Made by a program: the position numbers and the translations under genes. From Betaproteobacteria bacterium (GTDB lineage: Bacteria > Pseudomonadota > Gammaproteobacteria > Burkholderiales > SG8-41), in assembly GCA_028292435.1 (NCBI GenBank), contig JAQGMI010000062.1:1-64000 (forward strand): a stretch of 64,000 bases of DNA. The letters run 5' to 3'. Shown in pieces: positions 8,230 through 17,108 of the stretch (position 1 is its first letter; every line of letters begins with the position of its first letter). The notes under the pieces were generated by a model. It ran no database searches. It saw only the letters and a list, made by a program, of their open reading frames with translations, and was not told the origin of the DNA.

Positions 8230-9873
8230 ATGGCTGGCGGCAATCCATTTAACCGGGCGCTCGACAAGAACGCGGCGAATTACACGCCGCTGTCGCCATT
8301 GTCGCTGCTGGCGCGCGCGGCTCACGTCTATCCCGATCGCACTGCGGTAATACACGGCGACAACCGGCTTAAGTGGGCGGAAGTGTATGCGCGCTGCCGC
8401 CGCCTCGCGTCCGCCTTGAAGCAGCACGGCGTCGGCCCCGGCACGACCGTTGCGGCGATGTTGCCGAACGTTCCGGCGATGTATGAGGCGCACTTTGGCG
8501 TGGCGATGGCGGGCGGCGTATTGAATACGCTGAATACGCGCCTCGATGCAGAGGCGATTGCGTTCATGCTCGATCACGGCGAAGCGAAGGTGTTGCTGAC
8601 CGATCGTGAATTTTCAGCGACCGTGAAGCAGGCGCTCGCGAAGGTCAAGCACAAACCGCTCGTCGTCGACGTCGACGATCCGGCTTTCGGCGGCGGTGAA
8701 CTGCTCGGCACAGTTACGTATGAAAAATTTATCGCGGGCGGCGATCCGGCATTCGCATGGGCGCTGCCCGGCGACGAGTGGGACGCGATTTCACTTAATT
8801 ACACCTCGGGCACGACCGGCAATCCGAAAGGCGTCGTTTATCATCATCGCGGCGCTTATCTGAATGCGATTTCCAACATCGTGAGCTGGGGCATGCCGCC
8901 GCACGCAGTGTACCTGTGGACGCTGCCGATGTTTCACTGCAACGGCTGGTGTTTTCCGTGGACGATGGCGGCGAATGGCGGCACCAACGTATGCCTGCGT
9001 AAAGTCGATCCAGAAACGATTTTCAATTTGATCCGCGAGCACGCGGTCACGCATTATTGCGGCGCGCCGATTGTGCACAACGCGCTGATCAACTCGCCGG
9101 CGGAATGGAAGGCTGGCATCAAGCGGGTGGTTAACTGCCTCGTGGCCGGCGCGGCGCCTCCGAGCGCGGTGATCGAAGGCATGCAGAAAATGGGTTTTAA
9201 TATCACGCACGTTTACGGCCTCACCGAAACTTACGGGCCGGCGGCAGTCTGCGCGAAACAGCCCGAATGGGATACGCTGCCGCTCGAGGAGCAGGTGCGG
9301 CTTAACGGGCGCCAGGGCGTCGCTTACCATTTGCAGGAAGGCATGACCGTGATGGATCCGGCGACGATGCGTGAAGTGCCTGCGGACGGCGAGACGATCG
9401 GCGAAATCATGTTCCGCGGCAATATCACGATGAAGGGCTATCTGAAAAATACGGCCGCGACGGCTGATGCATTTGCCGGCGGCTGGTTTCACAGCGGTGA
9501 CCTCGCGGTCATGCACGCCGATGGCTACGTCAAGATCAAGGACCGTTCGAAGGACGTGATCATTTCCGGCGGCGAAAACATTTCGTCGCTCGAAGTCGAG
9601 GATGTATTGTGCCGGCACGTGGCCGTGATGATGGCGGCGGTGGTTGCGCGGCCCGACGCCAAGTGGGGCGAGACGCCGTGCGCGTTTATCGAACTCAAGC
9701 CGGGCGCGACTGCGACCGAACAGGAGCTGATAGAGTTTTGCCGCTCGAACATGGCCCGGTTCAAGGTTCCCAAGCACGTGGTCTTCGGACCCTTGCCCAA
9801 GACCTCGACCGGAAAGATCCAGAAATTTGTATTGCGCGAGCAGGCGAAGTCAGCCGCAGCGATCGATTCATAA
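8230..9873 (+). CDS. Acyl-CoA synthetase, AMP-forming (AlkK-like medium/long-chain)
   Basis: 547 residues. A strong ribosome site (GGAGGAG at 8219-8225) sets the ATG at 8230. It belongs to the ANL superfamily: P-loop YTSGTTGNPKGVVYHH, adenine motif YGLTETYGP, hinge GDLAVMHADGYVKIKDRSKD, VIISGGENIS and the C-terminal catalytic lysine in PKTSTGKIQK. It would activate a fatty or other carboxylic acid to the acyl-CoA by way of an acyl-AMP. Overall length and the PMFHCNGWCFPW segment fit the AlkK / medium-chain acyl-CoA ligase group. It lies 11 bases upstream of livG, so the acid it activates may be what that ABC importer brings in. Substrate not determinable. Confidence 0.85.
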   Translation: MAGGNPFNRALDKNAANYTPLSPLSLLARAAHVYPDRTAVIHGDNRLKWAEVYARCRRLASALKQHGVGPGTTVAAMLPNVPAMYEAHFGVAMAGGVLNTLNTRLDAEAIAFMLDHGEAKVLLTDREFSATVKQALAKVKHKPLVVDVDDPAFGGGELLGTVTYEKFIAGGDPAFAWALPGDEWDAISLNYTSGTTGNPKGVVYHHRGAYLNAISNIVSWGMPPHAVYLWTLPMFHCNGWCFPWTMAANGGTNVCLRKVDPETIFNLIREHAVTHYCGAPIVHNALINSPAEWKAGIKRVVNCLVAGAAPPSAVIEGMQKMGFNITHVYGLTETYGPAAVCAKQPEWDTLPLEEQVRLNGRQGVAYHLQEGMTVMDPATMREVPADGETIGEIMFRGNITMKGYLKNTAATADAFAGGWFHSGDLAVMHADGYVKIKDRSKDVIISGGENISSLEVEDVLCRHVAVMMAAVVARPDAKWGETPCAFIELKPGATATEQELIEFCRSNMARFKVPKHVVFGPLPKTSTGKIQKFVLREQAKSAAAIDS

Positions 9874-9884
9874 AGCGAATAAAC

Positions 9885-10652
9885 ATGAGCGGCAACGGCG
9901 ACTACATTCTTGAAACCAGAAATCTGGTCAAGGAATTTAAAGGCTTCGTCGCAGTCAACGACGTGAGCCTGAAAGTCGCGCGCGGCAGCATCCACGCCCT
10001 GATCGGCCCTAACGGCGCGGGCAAAACCACCTGCTTCAATCTGCTGACCAAGTTTCTCGAACCGACGCGCGGCAGCATTCATTTCAACGGCATCGACATC
10101 ACGCGCGATAAGCCGGCGCAGATTGCGCGCCGCGGCATCATCCGCTCGTTTCAGATTTCGGCGGTATTTCCGCATTTGACCGTGCTCGAAAACGTGCGCA
10201 TCGGCTTGCAGCGCAAACTCGGCACGTCGTTTCATTTCTGGAAATCCGAGCGCTCGCTTGAGACATTGAACGCGCGCGCGCTTGAATTGCTCGAGGCAGT
10301 CGACCTCGCCGCGTTCTCGGATACGGTCACGGTCGAATTGCCGTACGGACGCAAGCGCGCGCTCGAAATCGCGACGACGCTGGCACTCGATCCCGAGCTC
10401 ATGCTGCTCGACGAGCCGACGCAGGGCATGGGCCATGAGGACGTAGGCCGCGTGGTTGACCTGATCCGCAAGGTCGCGGTGGGGCGCACGATCATGATGG
10501 TCGAGCACAATTTGAACGTGGTGGCGAATCTGTCGGACACGATTACAGTGCTGGCGCGCGGCGCCATCCTCGCCGAAGGGCCGTACGCCGAGGTCTCGAA
10601 AAATCCGCGCGTGCTCGAAGCGTACGTCGGGACCGAAGCGGCAGCCGCATGA
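9885..10652 (+). CDS. livG: Branched-chain-type ABC transporter ATPase LivG
   Basis: A 255-residue ATPase of the LivG group. Walker A GPNGAGKTT is at residues 41-49. The Q-loop region reads RSFQISAVFPHLTVLENVRI; the signature is the LivG-type variant LPYGRKRALEIA; Walker B is ELMLLDEPTQGM; the H-loop is VEHNLNVV with the histidine present. It pairs with livF downstream (ATGA overlap) and with the permeases livH and livM to form an importer fed by the binding protein at 11396. The importer need not carry leucine: such systems in betaproteobacteria often take up aromatic or short organic acids, and the adjacent acyl-CoA ligase is consistent with that. Confidence 0.93.
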   Translation: MSGNGDYILETRNLVKEFKGFVAVNDVSLKVARGSIHALIGPNGAGKTTCFNLLTKFLEPTRGSIHFNGIDITRDKPAQIARRGIIRSFQISAVFPHLTVLENVRIGLQRKLGTSFHFWKSERSLETLNARALELLEAVDLAAFSDTVTVELPYGRKRALEIATTLALDPELMLLDEPTQGMGHEDVGRVVDLIRKVAVGRTIMMVEHNLNVVANLSDTITVLARGAILAEGPYAEVSKNPRVLEAYVGTEAAAA

Positions 10653-11368
10653 CGAGCGCCATGCCGGCTACTGAACTGCTGCGGGTGACCGACCTGCACG
10701 CGTTCTACGGCGAGTCGCATATCCTGCACGGCATGGATTTCGTCGTGAATCGCGGCGAAGTCGTCACGCTGCTTGGGCGCAATGGTGCGGGGCGCACGAC
10801 CACCTTGCGCGCCATACTTGGACTGACCGGGCGGCGCTCGGGATCGATCATGGTCAATGGACGCGAAACCGTGCGCATGGCGACGCACCAGATCGCGCAC
10901 CTCGGCGTCGGCTATTGTCCCGAAGAGCGCGGCATATTCGCGAGCCTGTCAGCGGAGGAGAACCTGCTGTTGCCGCCGCTGGTGGCGAGCGGCGGCATGA
11001 CCGTCGATGAGATTTACGCGATGTTCCCGAATCTTAAAGAGCGGCGGGCCAGCCCGGGCATGCGGCTGTCAGGCGGCGAGCAGCAGATGCTGGCCATCGC
11101 GCGTATTTTGCGCACGGGCGCGAAGCTGTTGCTGCTCGACGAAATCAGCGAAGGGCTCGCGCCGGTCATCGTGCAGGCGCTCGGCCGCATGATCCGCACC
11201 TTAAAAGAGCGCGGCTATACAGTCATCATGGTGGAACAGAACTTCCGTTTCGCCGCGCCGCTGGCCGACCGCCACTACGTAATCGAACATGGACGCATAG
11301 TCGAAACAGTTACAATGGCCGAGCTCGATTCAAAGCTTGAAAAGCTGCACCTTCTGCTCGGTGTTTAG
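10649..11368 (+). CDS. livF: Branched-chain-type ABC transporter ATPase LivF, Walker A Lys to Arg
   Basis: 239 residues. The start overlaps the livG stop as ATGA at 10649; an in-frame ATG at 10661 is possible. It is a clear LivF protein (LHAFYGESHILHGMDF, the signature LSGGEQQMLAIARIL, the H-loop HYVIEHGRIV region). The Walker A reads GRNGAGRTT: Arg49 stands where nearly all ABC ATPases have the phosphate-binding lysine (codon CGC at 10793). Arginine here may weaken or change ATP hydrolysis at this site; LivG keeps its lysine, so the pair could work with one strong and one weak site. I believe some LivF proteins share this change, so it may not be a defect. Confidence 0.92.
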   Translation: MTSAMPATELLRVTDLHAFYGESHILHGMDFVVNRGEVVTLLGRNGAGRTTTLRAILGLTGRRSGSIMVNGRETVRMATHQIAHLGVGYCPEERGIFASLSAEENLLLPPLVASGGMTVDEIYAMFPNLKERRASPGMRLSGGEQQMLAIARILRTGAKLLLLDEISEGLAPVIVQALGRMIRTLKERGYTVIMVEQNFRFAAPLADRHYVIEHGRIVETVTMAELDSKLEKLHLLLGV

Positions 11369-11395
11369 TTGATTGTCATACCAAGGGGGAATTCC

Positions 11396-12649
11396 ATGAA
11401 GCGCAAATTATTGTCAGTACTCGTCGGCGCGATGCTCGCGGCAACGCCGTTTGTTGTCTCAGGACAGGCGGCGAAAAAAGATGCGGCCGCGGGCGGGATG
11501 AAACTTTCGGACGGCGTCGTCAAGATCGGCGTGCTGACCGATTTATCGGGGCTTTATTCGGATCTCTCGGGCGCGGGCGCGGTGCTTGCCGTCAAGATGG
11601 CGATCGAGGATTTTCAGGCGCAGGAAAAGGGCAAGGCCTTTCCGATTGAACTGGTGTCCGCCGACCATCAGAACAAGGGCGACGTCGCATCCAACAAGGC
11701 GCGCGAGTGGTTCGAGCGCGACCAGGTCGACATGATTACCGACCTCGTCACCACGTCGACCGCGCTCGCCGTGATGCCGGTGGCGAAGGAAAAGAACCGC
11801 ATCACCATCGTCAACGGCGCTGCATCGACGCCGATCACCAGCAGCAAGCAGTGCACTGACCGCAACGTGCATTACACCTACGATACTTACGCGCTCGCGA
11901 ACGGCACCGGCAAAGCGGTGGTGAAGCAGGGTGGTGACAGCTGGTTTTTCCTGACCGCCGATTATGCATTCGGCCAGGCGCTCGAAAAAGATACGACAGC
12001 GGTCGTGCAGGCGAACGGCGGCAAGGTGCTCGGCTCGGTGCGTCATCCTTTCCCGGGCACGGACTTTTCTTCGTTCCTGCTCAAGGCGCAGGCTTCGGGC
12101 GCAAAAGTGATCGGGCTTGCAAACGCGGGCACCGACACGACCAATGCGATCAAGCAGGCCGCCGAGTTCGGCATTACGCCCAAGCAATCGCTTGCCGGGC
12201 TCTTGATGTTCATTACCGACGTGCACAGCCTGGGCCTGAAGGCGACGCAGGGCATGTATCTGACCGAAGGCTTTTATTGGGACTTCAACGAAGAGACCCG
12301 CGCGTGGTCGAAGCGTTTTTTCGAGAAGCACAAGCGCATGCCGACCATGGCGCAAGCCGGCGATTATTCGTCCACCATGCATTACCTGAAAGCCGTGAAA
12401 GCGGCCGGCACGGATGAAGCAGGTGCGGTCATGCGCAAAATGAAAGACACGCCGGTCAACGATTTCTTCGCGAAGAACGCGAAAATCCGTGAAGACGGCC
12501 GCCTCGTGCACGACTTCTACCTGTTGCAGGTCAAGAAACCGGAAGAGTCGAAGTATCCGTGGGACTATTACCACGTGCGCCAGGTGATCCCGGCCAACGA
12601 TGCCGTCATGCCGGTCGCGCAAAGCGAATGTCCGCTGGTCAAGAAATAA
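11396..12649 (+). CDS. ABC transporter substrate-binding protein, LivK/Leu-Ile-Val family
   Basis: 417 residues, with an ATG at 11396 preceded by AAGGGGG. A clear signal peptide (KRK, a hydrophobic core, then VSGQA) sends it to the periplasm. The mature part is a type I periplasmic binding fold: VVKIGVLTDLSGLYSDLSG is the usual first strand, followed by about 380 residues with two lobes (DYAFGQALEKDTTAVVQANGG is the hinge-region match). It supplies ligand to LivHMGF. The residues LVTTSTALAVMP differ from true leucine-binding proteins and suit the group that binds aromatic or aliphatic acids. Its gene sits between the ATPase and permease genes, followed by a strong hairpin. Confidence 0.9.
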   Translation: MKRKLLSVLVGAMLAATPFVVSGQAAKKDAAAGGMKLSDGVVKIGVLTDLSGLYSDLSGAGAVLAVKMAIEDFQAQEKGKAFPIELVSADHQNKGDVASNKAREWFERDQVDMITDLVTTSTALAVMPVAKEKNRITIVNGAASTPITSSKQCTDRNVHYTYDTYALANGTGKAVVKQGGDSWFFLTADYAFGQALEKDTTAVVQANGGKVLGSVRHPFPGTDFSSFLLKAQASGAKVIGLANAGTDTTNAIKQAAEFGITPKQSLAGLLMFITDVHSLGLKATQGMYLTEGFYWDFNEETRAWSKRFFEKHKRMPTMAQAGDYSSTMHYLKAVKAAGTDEAGAVMRKMKDTPVNDFFAKNAKIREDGRLVHDFYLLQVKKPEESKYPWDYYHVRQVIPANDAVMPVAQSECPLVKK

Positions 12650-12680
12650 ACTCCAAGCAAGAAAGCGGGCACATCTAATG

Positions 12681-12723
12681 AACGGGCGCATGCAGACTCG
12701 AAGCGCGAGTCGATGCGCCCGTT
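12681..12723 (+). terminator. Long GC-rich hairpin between livK-like gene and livH
   Basis: AACGGGCGCAT (12681-12691) pairs perfectly with ATGCGCCCGTT (12713-12723). Inside it GACTCG (12695-12700) pairs with CGAGTC (12706-12711) around a 5-base loop. The bases after it are only weakly T-rich. This is more likely a processing or attenuating stem that stabilises the upstream binding-protein mRNA than a full stop, since livH and livM follow in the same operon. Confidence 0.6.
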
Positions 12724-12762
12724 TGCTTGCGTCTCCCTGCTCGTCGCCAATCGTTTAATCTC

Positions 12763-13677
12763 ATGTTCGAGTTGCTCGGCATAACCCCGCAGGCGTTATA
12801 CAGCCAGCTCCTGGTCGGGCTCATCAACGGTTCGTTCTACGCCGTATTGAGCCTGGGCCTCGCCGTGATATTCGGCATGCTCAACATCATCAATTTTTCG
12901 CACGGCGCCCAGTACATGATGGGCGCATTCATTGCATGGATCGGGCTCACCCAGTTCGGCAACTGGATTGGCAGTCCCGGCTTGCAGATCAATTACTGGC
13001 TCGCGCTGCTGCTCGCGCCGCTGGTGGTCGGCGCGCTCGGTGTCGTCATCGAGCGCACGATGCTTGCGCGGCTCTACAAGCTCGATCATTTATACGGGCT
13101 GTTGCTGACGTTCGGCATCGCGCTGATCATCGAAGGCCTGTTTCGCTATGCGTACGGCGTTTCGGGCCAGCAGTACGAGATCCCGGAAGTCTTTCAGGGT
13201 GCGATTAATCTGGGCTTCATGTATCTGCCCAAGTATCGCGCGTGGGTGATTGTTGCTTCGCTGACGGTCTGTTTAGGCACGTGGTTCGTCATCGAGCGTA
13301 CCAAGCTCGGATCGTACCTGCGAGCCGGCACCGAAAATCCACGGCTCGTGCAGGCGTTCGGCGTCAACGTGCCGTTGATGATTACGCTGACGTACGGATA
13401 CGGCGTGGGACTCGCCGCGTTTGCCGGTGTGCTCGCGGCACCGATCTTCACGGTAAGCCCGCTGATGGGGGCCGATCTCATCATCGTTGTGTTCGCGGTG
13501 GTGGTGATTGGCGGGATGGGTTCGATTCTCGGCTCGATCGTCACCGGTCTCGGCCTCGGTTTGATTCAAGGATTGACCAAGGTCTTTTATGCGGAAGCCT
13601 CCGCGGTCGTCATTTTCGTGATCATGGTCATCGTGCTGCTGGTGCGGCCCGCCGGCTTGTTCGGGCGCGAACGATGA
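12763..13677 (+). CDS. livH: Branched-chain-type ABC transporter permease LivH
   Basis: A 304-residue inner-membrane permease. The start is placed at the ATG at 12763, where the conserved N-terminus LLVGLINGSFYAVLSLGLAV soon follows; the earlier in-frame codons lie in the hairpin region. Family signs: FGMLNIINFSHGAQYMMGAF, LLLTFGIALIIEGLFRYAYG, and the cytoplasmic coupling region ENPRLVQAFGVNVPLM, followed by VVVIGGMGSILGS. It forms the channel together with LivM. The stop overlaps the livM start (ATGA at 13674-13677). Confidence 0.95.
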   Translation: MFELLGITPQALYSQLLVGLINGSFYAVLSLGLAVIFGMLNIINFSHGAQYMMGAFIAWIGLTQFGNWIGSPGLQINYWLALLLAPLVVGALGVVIERTMLARLYKLDHLYGLLLTFGIALIIEGLFRYAYGVSGQQYEIPEVFQGAINLGFMYLPKYRAWVIVASLTVCLGTWFVIERTKLGSYLRAGTENPRLVQAFGVNVPLMITLTYGYGVGLAAFAGVLAAPIFTVSPLMGADLIIVVFAVVVIGGMGSILGSIVTGLGLGLIQGLTKVFYAEASAVVIFVIMVIVLLVRPAGLFGRER

Positions 13678-14603
13678 ACCGCACCGCGCTCGGCTTCGGC
13701 TTGTTGATAGTGGGCGGCGCAATCGCACCATGGCTCGGTATTTATCCGACCTTCCTGATGAAATGCTGGTGCTTCGCGTTGTTCGCTTGCGCTTTCAATC
13801 TACTACTCGGTTACGCGGGCCTGCTCTCGTTCGGCCATGCGGCGTTCTTCGGCGCCGCCGGCTATATCGCCGGGCATTCAATCAAAGTCTGGGGCTGGGC
13901 GCCGGAAGCCGGCATTCTTGCGGCCGCGCTGTTCGCGGGCGCGCTCGGCTGGCTGTTCGGCAGCCTCGCAATTCGCCGCGCCGGAATTTACTTTGCGATG
14001 ATCACACTGGCGCTCGCCCAGATGACGTACTTCGTGTGGCTGCAGATGAGATTCACCGGGGGCGAAGACGGCTTGCAGGGCGTGCCGCGCGGCACCTTCC
14101 TCGGCGTCATCGATCTCACCGACAGCATGAATCTGTACTACGTCGTGTTCGCCATTTTCCTCGGCGGGTTTTTCCTGATTTATCGCACGATCCATTCGCC
14201 ATTCGGCCAGGTCTTGAAATCGATCCGCGAGAACGAGCCGCGCGCGATTTCGCTTGGCTATGACGTCGCCCGCTACAAGCTGGTCGCATTCGTGCTGTCG
14301 GCAACGCTCGCGGGGCTTGCCGGTGCGACCAAGGCCGTGGTGTTTCAGCTGGCGTCGCTGACGGACGCCCACTGGCATACCTCGGGCGAAGTCGTGCTGA
14401 TGACGCTGCTGGGCGGACTTGGCACGGTGTTCGGTCCGGTGGTTGGCGCTTTCGTCGTCATCGGTCTGCAAAACCAGCTCGCCGACAAGGTCGGTTCGTG
14501 GGTACAGGTCATCATGGGCGTCATCTTCGTGGTTTGCGTGCTGGCATTCCGGCGCGGCATCGTCGGCGAGGCAATGGCGTTATTTCGCAAGCAGCGCGCG
14601 TAG
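13674..14603 (+). CDS. livM: Branched-chain-type ABC transporter permease LivM
   Basis: A 309-residue inner-membrane permease, second half of the channel. Conserved pieces: FNLLLGYAGLLSFGHAAFFG, RRAGIYFAMITLALAQMTYF, the coupling helix SIRENEPRAISLGYD, and LMTLLGGLGTVFGPVVGAF. It begins within the last codons of livH (ATGA overlap), which implies coupled translation and equal amounts of the two permeases. The gene order here (ligase, G, F, K, H, M) differs from the E. coli order K-H-M-G-F. It ends 39 bases before the MmgE/PrpD gene. Confidence 0.95.
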   Translation: MNRTALGFGLLIVGGAIAPWLGIYPTFLMKCWCFALFACAFNLLLGYAGLLSFGHAAFFGAAGYIAGHSIKVWGWAPEAGILAAALFAGALGWLFGSLAIRRAGIYFAMITLALAQMTYFVWLQMRFTGGEDGLQGVPRGTFLGVIDLTDSMNLYYVVFAIFLGGFFLIYRTIHSPFGQVLKSIRENEPRAISLGYDVARYKLVAFVLSATLAGLAGATKAVVFQLASLTDAHWHTSGEVVLMTLLGGLGTVFGPVVGAFVVIGLQNQLADKVGSWVQVIMGVIFVVCVLAFRRGIVGEAMALFRKQRA

Positions 14604-14642
14604 CCGCTGTATCCGGGTCGCCGCCGCATATCTGAAATCCGC

Positions 14643-16034
14643 ATGTCGTCGTCTGCTACCGATAACCCGTACACGCGTGAGATCGCCGGCTTTGTCAGCG
14701 GACTGACCTACGACTCCATTCCCGACGAGGTCAGGCAACGCATCAAGCTCTTGATGCTCGACGCACTCGGCTGTGGAATCTATGCGGCCAACCTCGAGTG
14801 GAGCACCATCCTGCAACGTACGCTGTCGACGATCGACACGACGCGCGAGTGCACCGTGTGGGGAACTTCACACAGACTCTCCGCGCCGCATGCTGCACTG
14901 GTCAACGGCACCCAGGTGCAGGGCTTCGAACTGGATGACGTCCATAAGGTCGGCGTGCTACATACCGGCTGCCTTGTGTTGCCGCCGCTGTTCGCGATCA
15001 CCGAAATTCGTGCAGGTACCAGCGGCAGGGAGTTTATTGCAGCCGCCGTCGCCGGATACGAAATCGGACCGCGCGTCAGCATCTGCATGGGGCCGGAGCA
15101 CATTGCACAAGGCTGGCACTCCGGTGCGACCGTCGGCGTCTACGCATCGGCGGCGGCAGCTGCGCGCGTGTTGCAGCTCGATGCGGACAAGACGGTGCAT
15201 GCGCTCGGCATTGCCGGTACGCAGTCATGCGGTCTGATGGCGGCCCAGTTTGGTTCGATGGTGAAGCGCATGCACGCGGGCCGTGCCGCGCAGAGCGGTT
15301 TATATGCGGCCCAGCTCGCCGGCGGCGGCTTCACCGGCATCGTGAATGTCTTCGAAAGCGAATATGGCGGATTCTGCACGACGTTTTCGCGGTCGCGGGA
15401 TCGATTCAATCTTGCCGAACTCACAGCGGGATTCGGCAGCGTCTGGCAGTCGATGAATGTCGCGTTGAAATTTTACTCCTGTGTCGGCAGCACGCATTCG
15501 ACGCTCGATGCCATCAGCGAGTTGCGCGCTCAGCACGCATTCGCCGCGGACGATATCGCGAGCGTCGTCGTGCACGGCTCAGAAGCGACCGTCAATCATG
15601 TCGGCTGGAAATACGTGCCGCAGGGCTTCACCGCGGCGCAGCTCAATTTATCGTATTGCGTCGCGACGCTGCTGATCGACGGCGAAGTTTTCGTCGATCA
15701 ATTCACCGAAGCGAAACTGACCGATCCCGCGCGCATGGCGCTCGCGGCGAAAGTCAGCGTCGTGCACGACCCGGCGATCACTGCGCGCGGCCCTAAATTT
15801 CGTCAGATGGTTCACGTCGAAATCATGGTGAAAGATGGCACGCTTTTGAAGCGCACGCGGGAGGTTTCGCGTGCCAAGGAGACTTTCGCCGCCGAATCGG
15901 AGGTGGTGAAAAAATTCGAGACGCTCGCGTCACACGTGTTGCCGGCGGCGCATGTCAGGGAATTACGCGATACGGTGCTGGGCCTGGAAAAAATCGACGA
16001 CGCCGCACGACTGGCACGTCTGCTGATCGCATGA
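14643..16034 (+). CDS. MmgE/PrpD family protein
   Basis: 463 residues, full length for the MmgE/PrpD family, which includes 2-methylcitrate dehydratase, cis-aconitate decarboxylase and iminodisuccinate epimerase. Recognisable pieces: LLMLDALGCGIYAANLE, SAPHAALVNGTQVQGFELDD (the conserved helical-domain motif), GWHSGATVGVYASAAAAARV, and MVKRMHAGRAAQSGLYAAQL. It is not beside prpB or prpC, so methylcitrate is not indicated. It lies between livM and a Bug receptor whose start overlaps its stop (ATGA at 16031), pointing to an organic acid with a dehydratase- or decarboxylase-like step. The substrate is unknown. Confidence 0.88.
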   Translation: MSSSATDNPYTREIAGFVSGLTYDSIPDEVRQRIKLLMLDALGCGIYAANLEWSTILQRTLSTIDTTRECTVWGTSHRLSAPHAALVNGTQVQGFELDDVHKVGVLHTGCLVLPPLFAITEIRAGTSGREFIAAAVAGYEIGPRVSICMGPEHIAQGWHSGATVGVYASAAAAARVLQLDADKTVHALGIAGTQSCGLMAAQFGSMVKRMHAGRAAQSGLYAAQLAGGGFTGIVNVFESEYGGFCTTFSRSRDRFNLAELTAGFGSVWQSMNVALKFYSCVGSTHSTLDAISELRAQHAFAADDIASVVVHGSEATVNHVGWKYVPQGFTAAQLNLSYCVATLLIDGEVFVDQFTEAKLTDPARMALAAKVSVVHDPAITARGPKFRQMVHVEIMVKDGTLLKRTREVSRAKETFAAESEVVKKFETLASHVLPAAHVRELRDTVLGLEKIDDAARLARLLIA

Positions 16035-17014
16035 CGCCCTATCGTTTCGCCCTCCGGATTGTCTGCGCAGCCATGTTGCTGGTTTTGTCAGGGCCGATCG
16101 CGCTTGCGCAGAACTACCCGGTGCGACCGCTGCGCCTGATCGTGCCGCAGCCGCCCGGCGGCGGCAACGATACGATCGCGCGAATGATCAGCCAGCGTGT
16201 GGCGGTAACGCTGCAGCAACAGGTCGTCATCGACAATCGAGCAGGTGCTGGCGGCCTCATCGCGGCCGAACTGGCGGCGAGGGCGGCGCCCGACGGCTAC
16301 ACGCTGTTTCTAGGCAACGCCGCGACGCTCTCGGTGATTCCGCATTTGCAGGCAAAGCCGCCGTACGACGCATTGCGCGATTTCGCGCCGATCAGCCTGA
16401 TTGCATCCGCGCCTTTGCTCGTCGTGCTGCACCCATCGGTGCCGGCGACATCGGTGCGCGAGCTGATCGCACTCGCCAAGGCGCGGCCCGGTCAGCTCAA
16501 CTACGCATCGAACGGCGTCGGCAGCACCACCCACCTGGCGACGGAGCTGTTCAACTCGATGGCAGGCACAAAGCTAACGCATGTCCCTTACAAGGGGCTG
16601 GCAGCGGCGTCGACTGATTTGCTCGCAGGGCAGGTGCAGCTCATGTTTTCAAGCGCGGTCGCCATGCTGCCCCACGTCAAGACCGGGCGCTTGCGGGCGA
16701 TTGCCATGACAGGCGTCAAACGCGCCGCCGTGCTGCCTGATCTGCCGACAGTCGCCGAAGCGGGAGTCCCCGACTATCAGGCCGGGTCGTGGTACGGCAT
16801 CCTGGCGCCGGCCAAGACGTCGCCCGCCATCATCGATGTGCTTGGAAAAGCCATCGTTGCGGCGACTCGCTCGCCCGACATCATCGAACGCATGTCGTTC
16901 GAAGCCGTTATTCCGATCGGCAGCACGCCAGCGGAGTTCGCAGCGCATATCCGCAATGAGTACACGCGCATCGGCAACCTCATCCGCACTTCGGGCGCGC
17001 GTTTCGAGCCGTAG
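16031..17014 (+). CDS. Tripartite tricarboxylate transporter (Bug/TctC) substrate-binding protein
   Basis: 327 residues with a signal peptide ending near ALAQN. Bug-family hallmarks: YPVRPLRLIVPQPPGGGND, VVIDNRAGAGG, APDGYTLFLGNA, YASNGVGSTTH, and THVPYKGLAAA. These periplasmic receptors bind carboxylates or related small acids with a fixed network of main-chain contacts. No TctA or TctB membrane gene is nearby, as is usual for the expanded Bug sets of Burkholderiales. Translation is coupled to the MmgE/PrpD gene by an ATGA overlap, so the two probably share a ligand. About 95 bases separate it from etfB. Confidence 0.92.
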   Translation: MTPYRFALRIVCAAMLLVLSGPIALAQNYPVRPLRLIVPQPPGGGNDTIARMISQRVAVTLQQQVVIDNRAGAGGLIAAELAARAAPDGYTLFLGNAATLSVIPHLQAKPPYDALRDFAPISLIASAPLLVVLHPSVPATSVRELIALAKARPGQLNYASNGVGSTTHLATELFNSMAGTKLTHVPYKGLAAASTDLLAGQVQLMFSSAVAMLPHVKTGRLRAIAMTGVKRAAVLPDLPTVAEAGVPDYQAGSWYGILAPAKTSPAIIDVLGKAIVAATRSPDIIERMSFEAVIPIGSTPAEFAAHIRNEYTRIGNLIRTSGARFEP

Positions 17015-17108
17015 ATTACGCGGCACCCCTTAACGTCCGTCGGCTGAATCCGGTAAAATTGCGGCATTCCCGCGGCGCTCCGCCGCAAATTCCAAGCGAG
17101 AGGTAGTA

